Of a stretch of 40,733 bases of DNA, positions 17,030 to 25,830 are shown piece after piece (position 1 is the stretch's first letter; each line of letters starts with the position of its first letter). The notes under the pieces were generated by a model. It was not told where the DNA came from and searched no databases. It was given only the letters and a program-made list of their open reading frames with translations. The translations under genes and the position numbers were made by a program. The stretch is from an uncultured Alphaproteobacteria bacterium (GTDB lineage: Bacteria > Pseudomonadota > Alphaproteobacteria > Rhodobacterales > Rhodobacteraceae), in NCBI GenBank assembly GCA_913031285.1, contig CAJWEI010000028.1:1-40733 (forward strand), given 5' to 3'.

Positions 17030-17941
17030 TCATGTTTTCTTCTTGTTCTGATACTCAAATAGCGCAATGCCACCAAACACAAAAATCATTGAAGAAAAGT
17101 GGAAAATGGCAAAAACTTCTCCTAACATTACCACGGCAATAATAGCGGAAAATACCGGTACCAGATTGGCATATAGACCAGCTGATCCAGAGCCTATTAG
17201 ATCAACACCGCGCATAAAAAATATCTGTGAAATAAACGATGGCACGATTGCGATGTAAATAATGATCAACCAACCTTTTGGTTCAGGCATGATTGTTCCG
17301 TATACGGCACCTTCGATCGCCATTAATGGTATAGTCATCAAGAAAGCAGCTACTGAAAAATACCCTAACATTACCAGGCCTGAGACTTTTGGTCTATTTT
17401 TCAGTCCGACCGCATAGGCTGCATAGAATAAGCATCCAAAAAGCATCAAAAAGTCACCGTTATTAAAGGTTAATAGCATCAGGTTTTCTATTGAACCTTT
17501 AGAAACCATTACAACCACACCAATGAATGTCAGTATAAGTCCCATAACTTGTGGCCTATTGATGCGAGTACCAAATATCAAAAATGAACCAAGTATAATC
17601 ATCCCAGGCAGCGTACTCTGAATAATACCTAAGTTAACTGCAGTTGTGCTGTGGGCTGCAATATAGAAGAGGGCATTAAACATGCTTAGTCCAAAGCCAC
17701 CCATCAAAAGGATCCATTTAAGTCTTTTTCGAATAATGGGCCATCCCTTGATCATCTCTCTGCCGTGCAGCGCGAACACGATTATAACTACTAGACCCCA
17801 TCGCAGAAATATTAGCATCATTGGAGAAACTTCATCAACGGCTAGACGACTGGCAACGGCATTGCTGCCCCAACCGAATGTGGCGAGACATAACAATATC
17901 GGAGCATTATCATAAATGCGAGAAAAGAGAGGGAAGCTCAT
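17030..17941 (-). CDS. EamA-type (DMT superfamily) transporter 4
   Basis: A 303-residue permease with ten hydrophobic segments. Repeat 1 shows LATFGWGSNAVASRLAVDEVSPMMLIFLRW and YIAAHSTTAVNLGIIQSTLPGMIILGSFL. Repeat 2 shows GDFLMLFGCLFYAAYAVGLKNRP and AGLYANLVPVFSAIIAVVMLGE, ending in a basic NKKKT tail. These are the classical EamA/RhaT signatures of metabolite exporters. The ATG at 17941 has only a weak AAG-type ribosome binding site. It is transcribed in the same direction as transporter 3 but 342 bases away from it, so it is probably a separate unit. The substrate is unknown. Confidence 0.88.
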   Translation of the reverse strand: MSFPLFSRIYDNAPILLCLATFGWGSNAVASRLAVDEVSPMMLIFLRWGLVVIIVFALHGREMIKGWPIIRKRLKWILLMGGFGLSMFNALFYIAAHSTTAVNLGIIQSTLPGMIILGSFLIFGTRINRPQVMGLILTFIGVVVMVSKGSIENLMLLTFNNGDFLMLFGCLFYAAYAVGLKNRPKVSGLVMLGYFSVAAFLMTIPLMAIEGAVYGTIMPEPKGWLIIIYIAIVPSFISQIFFMRGVDLIGSGSAGLYANLVPVFSAIIAVVMLGEVFAIFHFSSMIFVFGGIALFEYQNKKKT

Positions 17942-18288
17942 AGCTTGTTCTTAGATCATATGTGATTTTGAGCAAGTAACTTTATTTAGAAGTGAAAATT
18001 GAAAAATTTGAGATCTTCTTTTAGATATTTAAAAGTTTTGGAGGCAACGTTGGTTGATAGCAATGGTAGTTATATTTATCTGAAGGCACTCTGGCTTGAA
18101 AGCACCTTCTAGAGTTAGAGTTGATAACCTGCCGCAGAAATTATTATATTATTGTCAGATAAACACATCAGAAAGATGATTTATTGGTGATGTACCCACA
18201 CTTCTATTAATAAAAATCTGATAGGTTAAAAACTTTATAAATTCTGTTCGTTCGTTTGTTTTTAAAAAATTTATCCACAAAAATGACT
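17942..18288. other. Intergenic stretch
   Basis: No coding frame is convincing. The sequence is AT-rich. It contains one exact DnaA-box-like TTATCCACA (18271-18279), which in isolation says little. I see no hairpin or repeat. Confidence 0.4.
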
Positions 18289-18951
18289 TTATAACAATGG
18301 GTTCCACAGTTTTGACCCACTGGAAAGATTAGAATTTACGCAGCTACTTACTCTGCATAAGTCTAACGCGTTTTCTAAAACTGGGAGCATTAATGCAGCA
18401 GCGCCATTTCCAACCTCGCCTAACCAAAGCGGCCAATCTTCCGGACTAAGTATGACAGGTAGCCTATGGTGGATTTCTGCAGTTTTTGAATTTGCTTCAG
18501 TAGTAATAATAGCGCAAGTAGAAATCTTCTTTCCTTCTCGTTCCCAGTCTTGCCAGATCCCTGCCATAACCAAAGGCGCTCCATCACTGCGTGTCACACG
18601 ATAGGGAACTGACTTTCCGCCATTTCTTCGTTGCCACTCATAAAAACCATCTGATGGGATTAGGCACCTCGTAGTGCGACAAGCCTTTCGAAATGCTGGT
18701 TTTTCAGCAACAGTTTCACTACGAGCATTAATCAATAAGGGGCCATCTGAAACATTTTTATACCATTTTGGGATAAAACCCCAACGCATTGATCTGAGAC
18801 GCCTCACGTTATTATCATATGTAATGGTATGTATATTTGTAGTTGGACAAACGTTATAATTAGGCACGATGGAAAGATCGTTTGCAGGTATAGCATTGAA
18901 GAGCTGTGACATAGCCTCAATAGGCAGTGTTATTGCAAATCGCCCGCACAT
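18289..18951 (-). CDS. SRAP-domain abasic-site DNA-protein crosslink protein (YedK/HMCES family)
   Basis: A 220-residue SRAP protein. These proteins protect abasic sites in single-stranded DNA by forming a covalent thiazolidine link through Cys2, after removal of Met1. All key positions are present: Met-Cys-Gly-Arg at the N-terminus, NVCPTTNI, WGFIPKW, INARSET (Asn75), GFYEW (Glu105) and HHRLPVIL (His161). Length and motif spacing are normal. The ATG is fixed by the need for Cys2; GGAGG lies about a dozen bases upstream. The DUF938 methyltransferase gene ends 45 bases before it on the same strand, so the two may be co-transcribed. A link to the SOS response is known for the family in E. coli, but no LexA box was identified here. 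Confidence 0.94.
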   Translation of the reverse strand: MCGRFAITLPIEAMSQLFNAIPANDLSIVPNYNVCPTTNIHTITYDNNVRRLRSMRWGFIPKWYKNVSDGPLLINARSETVAEKPAFRKACRTTRCLIPSDGFYEWQRRNGGKSVPYRVTRSDGAPLVMAGIWQDWEREGKKISTCAIITTEANSKTAEIHHRLPVILSPEDWPLWLGEVGNGAAALMLPVLENALDLCRVSSCVNSNLSSGSKLWNPLL

Positions 18952-18996
18952 GAATAATGGCTTACCTCCAGAACTTAGGTTTTCAGGTGTGCCTAC

Positions 18997-19659
18997 TCAT
19001 GCTGTGCACTTCTGTAATACAAAAGCTAAGTTGTTTGCTGGCATTTCCACAGATTCCAAATGAATCAATCCTGACTGAAAAAACATTTTTAATAAATCCA
19101 CATCATTTTTATAACCTAAATCAGGGTCAGTCTCAATTAGGCTTTTATGAAAACCTACGTCCCCATCGCTAATAAGTTCTCCATTACGCATAAATGGACC
19201 ATAAATTAGAGCCACGCCTGTCGAAGTTAGGCAATTTGACATCTCTTCAACCAAAGTCTCTGTTTCATTCCAGCTGATCAAGTGAAGTAGATTTACCAAC
19301 AATATGAAATCATGTTGACCAATGGTAGCCGCCCAACCTATTTCTGTCGCGTCGAGGTGCTGGGGCGGCTTGATATTTGGCAAATCGTTATCTTTCATCC
19401 AAACTGAAATACTGTTCAGTCGATCCACGTCGACGTCTGATGGCGACCAAGTGAGGTAGGGTAAAGACTTGGCAAGTTGTACGATATGTTGCCCAGTTCC
19501 ACTTGCTATCTCCAAAGCCTGCCCAGATTTAGGTGATATTCGCTTAACGAGATCGACAATGGCAGTAGCGTTTCGTGCAGCGGAGGGTGCGATAAGGCGA
19601 CCATCACTTTGATAGTTAGCTACGCTGGCTGTTTTAGGAAGCTTTGTACGATAGACCAA
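18997..19659 (-). CDS. DUF938-family SAM-dependent methyltransferase-like protein
   Basis: A 220-residue protein with a class I methyltransferase fold. The glycine-rich SAM-binding loop is ALEIASGTGQH (about residues 48-58), followed by LTWSPSDVD (acidic end of strand 2) and LLVNLLHLISW. The segment LIYGPFMRNGELISDGDVGFHKSL is typical of DUF938. The opening DGRLIAPSAARNATAI is likewise the family's standard N-terminus. The start is a TTG at 19659 with AAGGA six bases upstream. The substrate is unknown. It lies directly upstream of the SRAP gene on the same strand and downstream of the FKBP-rhodanese gene with a gap of about 115 bases. Confidence 0.9.
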   Translation of the reverse strand: MVYRTKLPKTASVANYQSDGRLIAPSAARNATAIVDLVKRISPKSGQALEIASGTGQHIVQLAKSLPYLTWSPSDVDVDRLNSISVWMKDNDLPNIKPPQHLDATEIGWAATIGQHDFILLVNLLHLISWNETETLVEEMSNCLTSTGVALIYGPFMRNGELISDGDVGFHKSLIETDPDLGYKNDVDLLKMFFQSGLIHLESVEMPANNLAFVLQKCTA

Positions 19660-19775
19660 GTAACATCCTTAAATCCAAGAAAAATGAGACAGAACCAACA
19701 AATACAGCAAGGTCGTTTTTATTAAAACCATTATTAGGTTGAAGTATGATATTCTACTTTACAGTCAACAATACA

Positions 19776-20552
19776 TTAATTTGGACGATAAGATACTGTA
19801 GGCAGACCATCCTTTTTCCAACCCACTATGCCCGTTTCTAAGTGCGTGACCCGTGTGAAGCCAACTTGGTTTACTAGCGCGTCGCCTAATATTCCAGTAC
19901 GGTTCCCGGTTCGGCAATAAAGGAACACTGGAGTATCTAAACTCTCGACCAGAGACATAAACTTCGACTGAAATTCTGGATGCAACTGGCCGCTTTTGGA
20001 AAATGCAGTTATTGTTTCGGCACCCTCAATCACCCCAGTTTCCAGCCACTCTTCTTCGCGCCTTATATCGACGAGTAGACTGTTATTTTTCTGCGCGTCT
20101 AGAAAGTCAGCTGATTCTGCTCCAATAAGTTTTGGAGGTGAAGTTATTGATATTAATTCTAATTCAAAAACGAGTGTGGCATTTGGTGGTATTACGCTTC
20201 CAGCGCCAGTAGCGCCATAACCTAGTTCTGGAGGTATCGTAAGCTGGCGCTTTTCACCAACTTTCATCCCGTTGACACCCTGATCCCAACCTTTGATAAC
20301 TTTCCCTTGTCCCAATGTGAAAACGAAGGGTTTCTTACGATTGATTGAGCTATCAAAGATAGTACCATCGACAAGCCTACCAATGTAATGCACTGTCACT
20401 TGGTTACCTGCCTGTGCAGGTTGGCCTTCACCTTCCACCAAAATCTCACTTTGAAGTTCAAACGCTGCCATAGGTGCAATGCTTATTCCAAAAGAAACAA
20501 TCAAAAGTGTGAACAGCAAGAATAGCTTATTAGAGGATCCAAGGTTTTGCAT
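19776..20552 (-). CDS. Exported FKBP-type peptidyl-prolyl isomerase fused to a rhodanese domain
   Basis: A 258-residue two-domain protein. A signal peptide or N-terminal anchor (NKLFLLFTLLIVSFGISIAPMAA) is followed by an FKBP domain. This has VTVHYIGRLVDGTIFDSS, GQGKVIKGWDQGVNGMKVGEKR and IPPELGYG, i.e. the proline-binding pocket, at about 50-130. A rhodanese domain follows (about 140-255) with LVDIRREEEW and an active-site loop CRTGNRT with Cys213. The first domain would turn Xaa-Pro bonds in the cell envelope; the second may transfer or sense sulfur. I do not know this fusion as a standard architecture. The ATG lies nine bases after the tspO stop codon, with AGGGA overlapping that end, so the two genes form an operon. 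Confidence 0.92.
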   Translation of the reverse strand: MQNLGSSNKLFLLFTLLIVSFGISIAPMAAFELQSEILVEGEGQPAQAGNQVTVHYIGRLVDGTIFDSSINRKKPFVFTLGQGKVIKGWDQGVNGMKVGEKRQLTIPPELGYGATGAGSVIPPNATLVFELELISITSPPKLIGAESADFLDAQKNNSLLVDIRREEEWLETGVIEGAETITAFSKSGQLHPEFQSKFMSLVESLDTPVFLYCRTGNRTGILGDALVNQVGFTRVTHLETGIVGWKKDGLPTVSYRPN

Positions 20553-20561
20553 TGAAATTCC

Positions 20562-21053
20562 CTATATTGTTGGGTTCAGTTTAAGATAGCTATAGTTTAA
20601 AAATGTCGCAAAACTAACCCAAATCCAGTATGGGATAAACAAATAACAGGCAGTTCGATTGATTTTAAAAGTAACCAAAATGTAACTTGAAATGCTTAAC
20701 CATAAAATACAGCTTATGAATAAAGCTCCTAGTAAGTCAAACGCACCAAAAAAAACGGGGGTCCAAAGTGTATTTGCTGTCATTTGCAGACACCATAAGG
20801 CTAAAGCTAACCCCAGAAGTTGGTTATGCTTATTAGATACTAAAAGGTAACCGCTAGTTGCGATTAGGAGGTATAGTGTTGTCCAGACTGGCCCAAAGAG
20901 CCATGCTGGCGGAGCTAATGTGGGGGCGATCCACTCGTTAGCATTAAGGTCTCCTACAAACCAGAAAGCCCCAGAAGCAGCTATGCAAGTGCTTCCATAA
21001 AAGCCTGACCATATTAAACCATTTTTTAAATTAAATTTTTTCGATAAACTCAT
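20562..21053 (-). CDS. tspO: TspO/MBR-family tryptophan-rich sensory protein
   Basis: A 163-residue membrane protein with five hydrophobic segments. Signatures are LAPPAWLFGPVWTTLY (47-62) and NTLWTPVFFGAFDLLG (94-109), with a closing WIWVSFATFLNYSYLKLN. TspO proteins bind porphyrins and related tetrapyrroles in the membrane; in Rhodobacter TspO tunes photosynthesis gene expression to oxygen. The ATG at 21053 lacks a strong ribosome binding site. It is followed directly by the FKBP-rhodanese gene, which suggests a shared envelope or redox-stress context, but no photosynthesis gene is near. Confidence 0.92.
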   Translation of the reverse strand: MSLSKKFNLKNGLIWSGFYGSTCIAASGAFWFVGDLNANEWIAPTLAPPAWLFGPVWTTLYLLIATSGYLLVSNKHNQLLGLALALWCLQMTANTLWTPVFFGAFDLLGALFISCILWLSISSYILVTFKINRTACYLFIPYWIWVSFATFLNYSYLKLNPTI

Positions 21054-21655
21054 ACTAGGAAAGTAGCGCTGTTCAAAAAAATAAAAGTTATTTGTAGAGT
21101 TTTTTCTTAAATAATTTCGTAAAATATCAGTAAAATAACTTCTGCGATCGGTTTGAATAGCAAACTTAGTACGATAGGACTTTTTTATTATCTGCTGTTC
21201 TTATTTTTTTGAGCACTTTCTCTGACTTTGAAAATCCAAGTGTTTTATCTATAAAAGTGAAAGCCAAGCGCTGTCTCAATGCGGTACTGCAAGGCCATTT
21301 ACTTTGGTGCTCTACGCAGATGAACGGTATATTCCCTTTAAAGAATTTGATTTCTCTAACTCAAGAGCATAAATTTATGGAGAAAATTATCAGTAGGGCT
21401 GATGCTAAAGCCGCGTGCTTTAATAGAGGTGTTCCGTTTCGTGGATTTTAAGACAAATTTGGTATCCCTTAAGGCAAAATTGTAGACGTCTTTAAGTAGC
21501 TGTCTTCCTTGCAGCTTATAAACGAGTAGTTTGGTATAGATCGCTAGATTTGCTTCGTTAAAAACCATTTTGAGGGTACCAAAAATTGACTCTAAAAATA
21601 AGGTATTTGTAGTGTCTCTACTTGCATATCTTAGGTAAGCTATTAATTCTTAGAA
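21054..21655. other. Long intergenic stretch
   Basis: About 600 bases with no supported gene. Overlapping frames at plus 21209-21451 and minus 21356-21568 have no ribosome binding site and no recognisable product. The promoters of tspO (leftward) and of the HD-domain gene (rightward) must lie here. I see no hairpin, repeat or tRNA-like sequence. Confidence 0.4.
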
Positions 21656-22180
21656 ATGTCATTACTAAGGCCAGCCACTTCGGAAGTTGTTAAGCAAGAC
21701 CTCATTGAATATTGCTGTGAAGTTTATCAAATGGATCATAACGGCTTGCATGGATATGCGCATTGGATGCGCGTACTGCATAATGGAAGGCTGTTGGCAA
21801 AAGCTGAAGGTGCCAACATCAAAGTTGTAGAGCTTTTTTGTCTACTTCATGACACCCACCGGCAAAATGAAAATATAGACCCTAAGCACGGGTACAGAGC
21901 AGCACAGTTTACCAAGACACTCAAAGGTGTTTGGTTCGATGCTGATGATGAGGAAATGGAACTTTTAGAAGAGGCACTTGCTTATCACTCCGATGGTTAC
22001 ACAGAGGGTAATATAACAGTTCAAGTTTGCTGGGATGCCGATCGTCTCGATCTAGGACGCGTGGGTATTAAGCCTATTCCTAGCAGGCTATGCACCCCTA
22101 CCGCAAAATCTGCTAATGTTTTGGCAGCTGCGTATCAGAGATCAGTTACTATTTTAAAAGTCGGAAAAGAGACCATCTGA
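21656..22180 (+). CDS. HD-domain phosphohydrolase-like protein
   Basis: A 174-residue soluble protein with the metal-binding pattern of the HD superfamily: HGYAHW (His36), LLHDTHR (His65-Asp66), AYHSDG and CWDADRLDLGRVG, whose Asp completes the site. HD proteins hydrolyse phosphate esters of nucleotides and related compounds with divalent metals. The closest picture I recall is the uncharacterised single-domain group whose C-terminus reads DADRLDLGRVGI. The ATG at 21656 has no strong ribosome binding site. It stands alone; the next gene downstream on the opposite strand is the decayed PhyH gene. The substrate is unknown. Confidence 0.85.
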   Translation: MSLLRPATSEVVKQDLIEYCCEVYQMDHNGLHGYAHWMRVLHNGRLLAKAEGANIKVVELFCLLHDTHRQNENIDPKHGYRAAQFTKTLKGVWFDADDEEMELLEEALAYHSDGYTEGNITVQVCWDADRLDLGRVGIKPIPSRLCTPTAKSANVLAAAYQRSVTILKVGKETI

Positions 22181-22365
22181 AACCCTAAATGCTGAGTTCG
22201 TATGGAATTTTAGGCTCGTGGGGATTGCTCATTAGGCGATACTGGCTTTGGAATATAAAGCTCCTTAGTCCTGGCGTATGCGAAATTTCTTCATTAATTT
22301 AAGGCGATATGCCATTTTCTCTTTTGTTTGATGATTACCCAAGCGTTCTTCTTTTAAAAATGCTT

Positions 22366-23012
22366 TTATCTATCTTCTCCCTTATCCAAGAGCGCGTATT
22401 CAGGAGTTTTACCAATATCCTTAACGGAGGCGGGGATATGACTTATGCCGAAACCAATGCGACGTTCACTGCAGCTATTATTAAAGGAAGCGTGGATCAA
22501 CTTTGTGTGGTGGAGGGATGTCTGCCCTGCTTGAAGCGCCATACTAACAGCTGAAGACGTATCAACTTCAGCGGCTAGCCCTTGTCCAAGTGGGATCATA
22601 TCGTCTGCATTTATATCATCGTTATGTTCAAAAAGTTGGTTGTTGTTAGAAGCAGGAATGACTTGCATACAACCTGCCTCCTAATTAGCAAGTGTGAGCG
22701 CAACCCACGCCGTGATATGATGGACAGCCGGGTCTAAAAAGAAATATGCTCAGCCTTGATGTCAACGTACGAAAGAATCAAATTTTGCGGCTCGATCCAG
22801 AGTATCGCATGATAGCAAATTATATCTGGCCATATAGTGTCTTCCGCTGCGTCAACAATTTTTGGGTGATGTAATAATCCATCGGCGCAAGAGAAAACTC
22901 GGTGTGATCGTGATTTGTAAGGGAAGTCAATCTGCTTTCCTGTTTCCGCCTCAAATGCGTCAATATCTGATATACAAGTGGCTACCTCTTCTCTGATGCG
23001 CGGGTGTTTCAT
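22366..23012 (-). pseudogene. Decayed phytanoyl-CoA dioxygenase (PhyH) family gene
   Basis: Two separate minus-strand frames hold the two ends of one PhyH protein. The first (23012-22734) has ATCISDIDAFEAETGKQIDF and HPKIVDAAEDTIWPDIICY. The second (22668-22366) has MQVIPASNNNQLF, then LQAGQTSLHHTKLIHAS, where the distal metal His lies, and NSCSERRIGFGISHIP. The usual WHQD iron-binding segment between them is destroyed: the first frame runs out as SYVDIKAEHISF and a stop, and an in-frame link is lacking. Without the HxD ligands no activity is possible. The family comprises Fe(II)/2-oxoglutarate oxygenases with diverse substrates. The far 3' end also seems to be missing. Confidence 0.85.
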
Positions 23013-23200
23013 GAATAGAAGATAAGAAGTATCTCAATATACTTTTCATAGGCTCAGGCTTTTGAGAAAATAAGGGTTTAATCTGTAATTCCTGCCTTTG
23101 TGAATCCTAATATTGACCATAAAATTTAGGTAAAGCACAAATTCTGTGGTTATGGATTATTTATGTGTTAAGCTTGCCAGACAGCAAGGAGGAGAAAAGC

Positions 23201-23485
23201 ATGTCATACTACACTATCTCACACTGGGAAGCAGACGAGTGGACTGACGAGATGGAAACAATAGCAAAGGATAAGTTTGGGCCAATGATTATGGCAGTGG
23301 GTGCAAGCTCAGTCGATTTTGTTCAAACCGGAGACAAGACAATGTGTGTTGTCACCAAATACAAAGATGAAACGACTGGAGCTGCCGCACTTAAGAAGAT
23401 TGCTGAAATCCGTGGTCAAGCGGCGTCCACGATGCCAATTAGGATGGTTTCTGACGTTAAGGGGTCGGCATTTGTTAGTTTGTAG
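23201..23485 (+). CDS. Small conserved-looking protein, possible dimeric alpha/beta barrel
   Basis: A 94-residue soluble protein starting MSYYTISHWEADEW. The frame is open 12 codons further upstream, but the ATG at 23201 has AAGGAGG at good spacing and is clearly the start. The alternation of beta-like stretches (SSVDFVQTGDKTMCVVTKY) with an amphipathic helix (ETTGAAALKKIAEIRGQAAS) looks like a ferredoxin-like or dimeric alpha/beta-barrel fold, as in small monooxygenase-like proteins, but that is only an impression. I do not recognise a named family with certainty. It is followed 85 bases later by a small secreted protein on the same strand. Confidence 0.7.
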   Translation: MSYYTISHWEADEWTDEMETIAKDKFGPMIMAVGASSVDFVQTGDKTMCVVTKYKDETTGAAALKKIAEIRGQAASTMPIRMVSDVKGSAFVSL

Positions 23486-23570
23486 GTAATTCGTCGTGGT
23501 CGACTTTCGTTGTATAAATTTTGGCATTTCAACGAAGCTAAAACTTATTTGGTGTAGAAAGAGATTTGTT

Positions 23571-23738
23571 ATGAAAGAAATAGCAGTAGGCACTCTTGTC
23601 ATGATTATGACTGCGACTAACGCGTTTGCTTGGGGCGACGCACGATGTCCTTACGATAAAGAAACAGCAAGTTCGTGTGAGGCTGGTTATACTTGGGACG
23701 ATCAAATTGAAGAGTGTGTTCCAACCCCCATGTCTTAA
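23571..23738 (+). CDS. Small secreted cysteine-containing protein (55 aa)
   Basis: The ATG at 23571 has an A/G-rich AAAGAGA seven bases upstream and begins a clean signal peptide (MKEIAVGTLVMIMTATNAFA). The frame is open further upstream but that part is not signal-like. The mature peptide is about 35 residues with three cysteines in the pattern C-P-Y, SSCEAGYTWDDQIEECV. It resembles short Rhodobacterales exported peptides with a C-x-x-G-x-x-W/Y-D-x(n)-C-V core, reminiscent of chitin-binding modules. No function is assigned. Confidence 0.65.
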   Translation: MKEIAVGTLVMIMTATNAFAWGDARCPYDKETASSCEAGYTWDDQIEECVPTPMS

Positions 23739-23940
23739 TCAGCGGCTTAGTATCGGTATCTAATTTTTCCCCAAGACATGATTTAAGTAGACCCTGCATC
23801 CAGGGAACCCATAGGGTGGGATTTTAAAACCTGACTTTTTTCTCTTAACCTTAGTTTGAAGCTTAAGCTATGCGCCGGGCACAGATCGGGCAGATTTTAA
23901 GTAATAAAGGACAAATATATAACTTTTAGAGGAGCTAATA

Positions 23941-24597
23941 TTGACTATTCGGATCAATCAGATTGTACCAGATTTCAGTGCTGAAACGGATTTAGGCCGT
24001 ATTCAGTTCCATAGTTGGATGGGCGATGGATGGGCAATTGTGTTTTCACACCCTCGAGATTTTACAGGAGTATGTACTACCGAAATGAGTGCGGTCACTC
24101 AAATGAGCCAACAATGGGAAGAGCGTAATACAAAAGTGATCGGTGTGTCGGCGGATGGAGCTAAAATACACGAAAGTTGGAAGCAAGATATACAAACTCT
24201 TGCGTGTCAGCCAGTAAAGTTTCCGATTATATCTGACAAAAACTCTGAATTGGCGAGAATTTTTGAAATGCTTCCCGAAGAAGCGTTTGAGCCTGATGGA
24301 TCACTTAAAAACAACGCCCGAACGGTGCGATCATTGTTTATAGTCGGGCCTGACAAGCGATTAAAACTATCGATGTTCTATCCGTCTAATGTTGGGCGTA
24401 ACTGGGCTGAAGTTTTAAGGGCATTAAACGCTTTACAAGCTGCAGCCGAACATTCAGTTGCAATGCCAGCTAATTGGGAAATCGGCGAGGATGTTATTGT
24501 TCCGTCTGTAATAAATGATGAAGATGCAAAAATTAAGTTCGGCAAAGTTGAAGCGGTATTCCCGTATGTCCGTACCACGAAATTATTAGGTAAATAA
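23941..24597 (+). CDS. 1-Cys peroxiredoxin (Prx6 family)
   Basis: A 218-residue peroxiredoxin that reduces hydrogen peroxide and organic hydroperoxides in the cytoplasm. The peroxidatic Cys45 sits in PRDFTGVCTTE, which keeps the P-x3-T-x2-C frame but has Gly where most members have Pro two residues before the Cys. Prx6-type features follow: KVIGVSADGAKIHESW, FPIISDKNSELARIFEML, NNARTVRSLFIVGPDKRLKLSMFYPSNVGRN and the long C-terminal arm ending in FPYVRTTK. A second Cys (TLACQP) is not at a 2-Cys resolving position. The start is TTG at 23941 with GAGGAG six bases upstream. It is monocistronic. Confidence 0.93.
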   Translation: MTIRINQIVPDFSAETDLGRIQFHSWMGDGWAIVFSHPRDFTGVCTTEMSAVTQMSQQWEERNTKVIGVSADGAKIHESWKQDIQTLACQPVKFPIISDKNSELARIFEMLPEEAFEPDGSLKNNARTVRSLFIVGPDKRLKLSMFYPSNVGRNWAEVLRALNALQAAAEHSVAMPANWEIGEDVIVPSVINDEDAKIKFGKVEAVFPYVRTTKLLGK

Positions 24598-24769
24598 TCT
24601 AAAAACTTTATTATGCTTAGGGGGGGTGAGTTCTGAATGACTATTGCGCAAATAAATATTAGGAACCTTAAAGTATTCTTGTCTGATCTTGTATGAAGTG
24701 GTGGCCAATCTTTATTGCCAAACCATATGCCACTGACAGCAGAATATTATACACGCTACTATTGTAAAA

Positions 24770-25648
24770 CTAAGTATTAGCCTGCCGTTCTCGCCAAATG
24801 ATTATAAACCCTGAGAAAACAATAAGAAGAACCCCAGGAAAGAGCCGCTCTATTGGAAATTCTCCAAAAAATATCCAGCCAAGCAAAAAAGCATTCAAAA
24901 TTCCAAAATAACTGAATGGCGCAAGAACGGAGGAAGGAGCATTACGAAAAGCATACATCCAAAATACTACCCCAAAACCTCCACAAAAAGACATGCTAAG
25001 AATAATTAAAATATCCAGATTTGAGTTGATTGGAGCAAATTCAATAGTTCCAGCTGCCAAGATCAAAGCGCCACAAGCTGCAGCGACAGCTGAATACAAA
25101 AACAAGACAGCGTTTGATACGGATTTGTCGAAACTCCGCATCGTTACGGTAGCGGCAGCATAGCAAAAAGCGGCGCAAATTGGGAGAATCGCGCTCCAAG
25201 AGAACAAATCAGAACCAGGTCTCACTATGATTACCGCCCCAAGAAGTCCCACAGCTATAGCGCTCCAACGCCATAGGCCAATTTTTTCACCGTACAGCAC
25301 GATAGCAAGCAAAACTATAAAAGTCGCTGCAGTTTGACTCAAGGCAGATACGGTAGCCAGCTCTAAACTCGCTAAAGCACTATAAAAGAAAAATTGGGCT
25401 ACTGCTACTAGTAGCCCACGGCCAACAGCTAGACGCCACTTTTTTATTCGATAAAAGCTAAATTTAAATGTTAGTTCGCGTTCATAAGCAAGGAATAGAA
25501 TTGCGGGTATTATGCCTAAAATATTTCTGTAAACAGAAAGTTCTTGAGGGGAATAGCGCGCTGAGAGGAATCGTACATGGACCGCCATTAGGTCAAAACA
25601 GAAGTATCCCAAAAGGCATATCATAATGGCGCGCATATTCGAGTTCAT
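24770..25648 (-). CDS. EamA-type (DMT superfamily) transporter 5
   Basis: A 292-residue membrane permease with ten hydrophobic segments and two EamA repeats. The N-terminus MRAIMICLLGYFCFDLMAVHVRFLSARYSPQEL, the VIIVRPGSDLF segment at mid-protein and the APFSYFGILNAFLLGWIFFGEFP block place it in the RhaT/SAM-uptake-like branch, the same as the permease at 15806-16687. A second in-frame ATG four codons in (24770-25636) is a possible alternative start. It converges with the peroxiredoxin gene and stands divergent from the decayed MFS gene. The substrate is unknown. Confidence 0.88.
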   Translation of the reverse strand: MNSNMRAIMICLLGYFCFDLMAVHVRFLSARYSPQELSVYRNILGIIPAILFLAYERELTFKFSFYRIKKWRLAVGRGLLVAVAQFFFYSALASLELATVSALSQTAATFIVLLAIVLYGEKIGLWRWSAIAVGLLGAVIIVRPGSDLFSWSAILPICAAFCYAAATVTMRSFDKSVSNAVLFLYSAVAAACGALILAAGTIEFAPINSNLDILIILSMSFCGGFGVVFWMYAFRNAPSSVLAPFSYFGILNAFLLGWIFFGEFPIERLFPGVLLIVFSGFIIIWRERQANT

Positions 25649-25830
25649 AAATTGGCCTTAAAAAATAATTAAAATGCCTTTGGCTAGGAGCCACTCTAAG
25701 ATAATCGTGTTTTAATCTTAGAGAAAAGTTCTTACAATTTATTGGAGATTTTTGTCTAGAGAATATTATAACAGCCTTACGTTAAGTGTCCAAGATGAAC
25801 ATGCCATGATCTGAGGGCCCTTTTTCTTTT

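Noticed and set aside
18271-18279. Exact DnaA-box consensus TTATCCACA
   Set aside because: Only one copy, with no AT-rich unwinding element or dnaA/parA-type gene nearby; a 9-base match is expected by chance.
21209-21451. 80-codon plus-strand ORF in the gap before the HD-domain gene
   Set aside because: No ribosome binding site, no recognisable motif, and a competing frame on the other strand.
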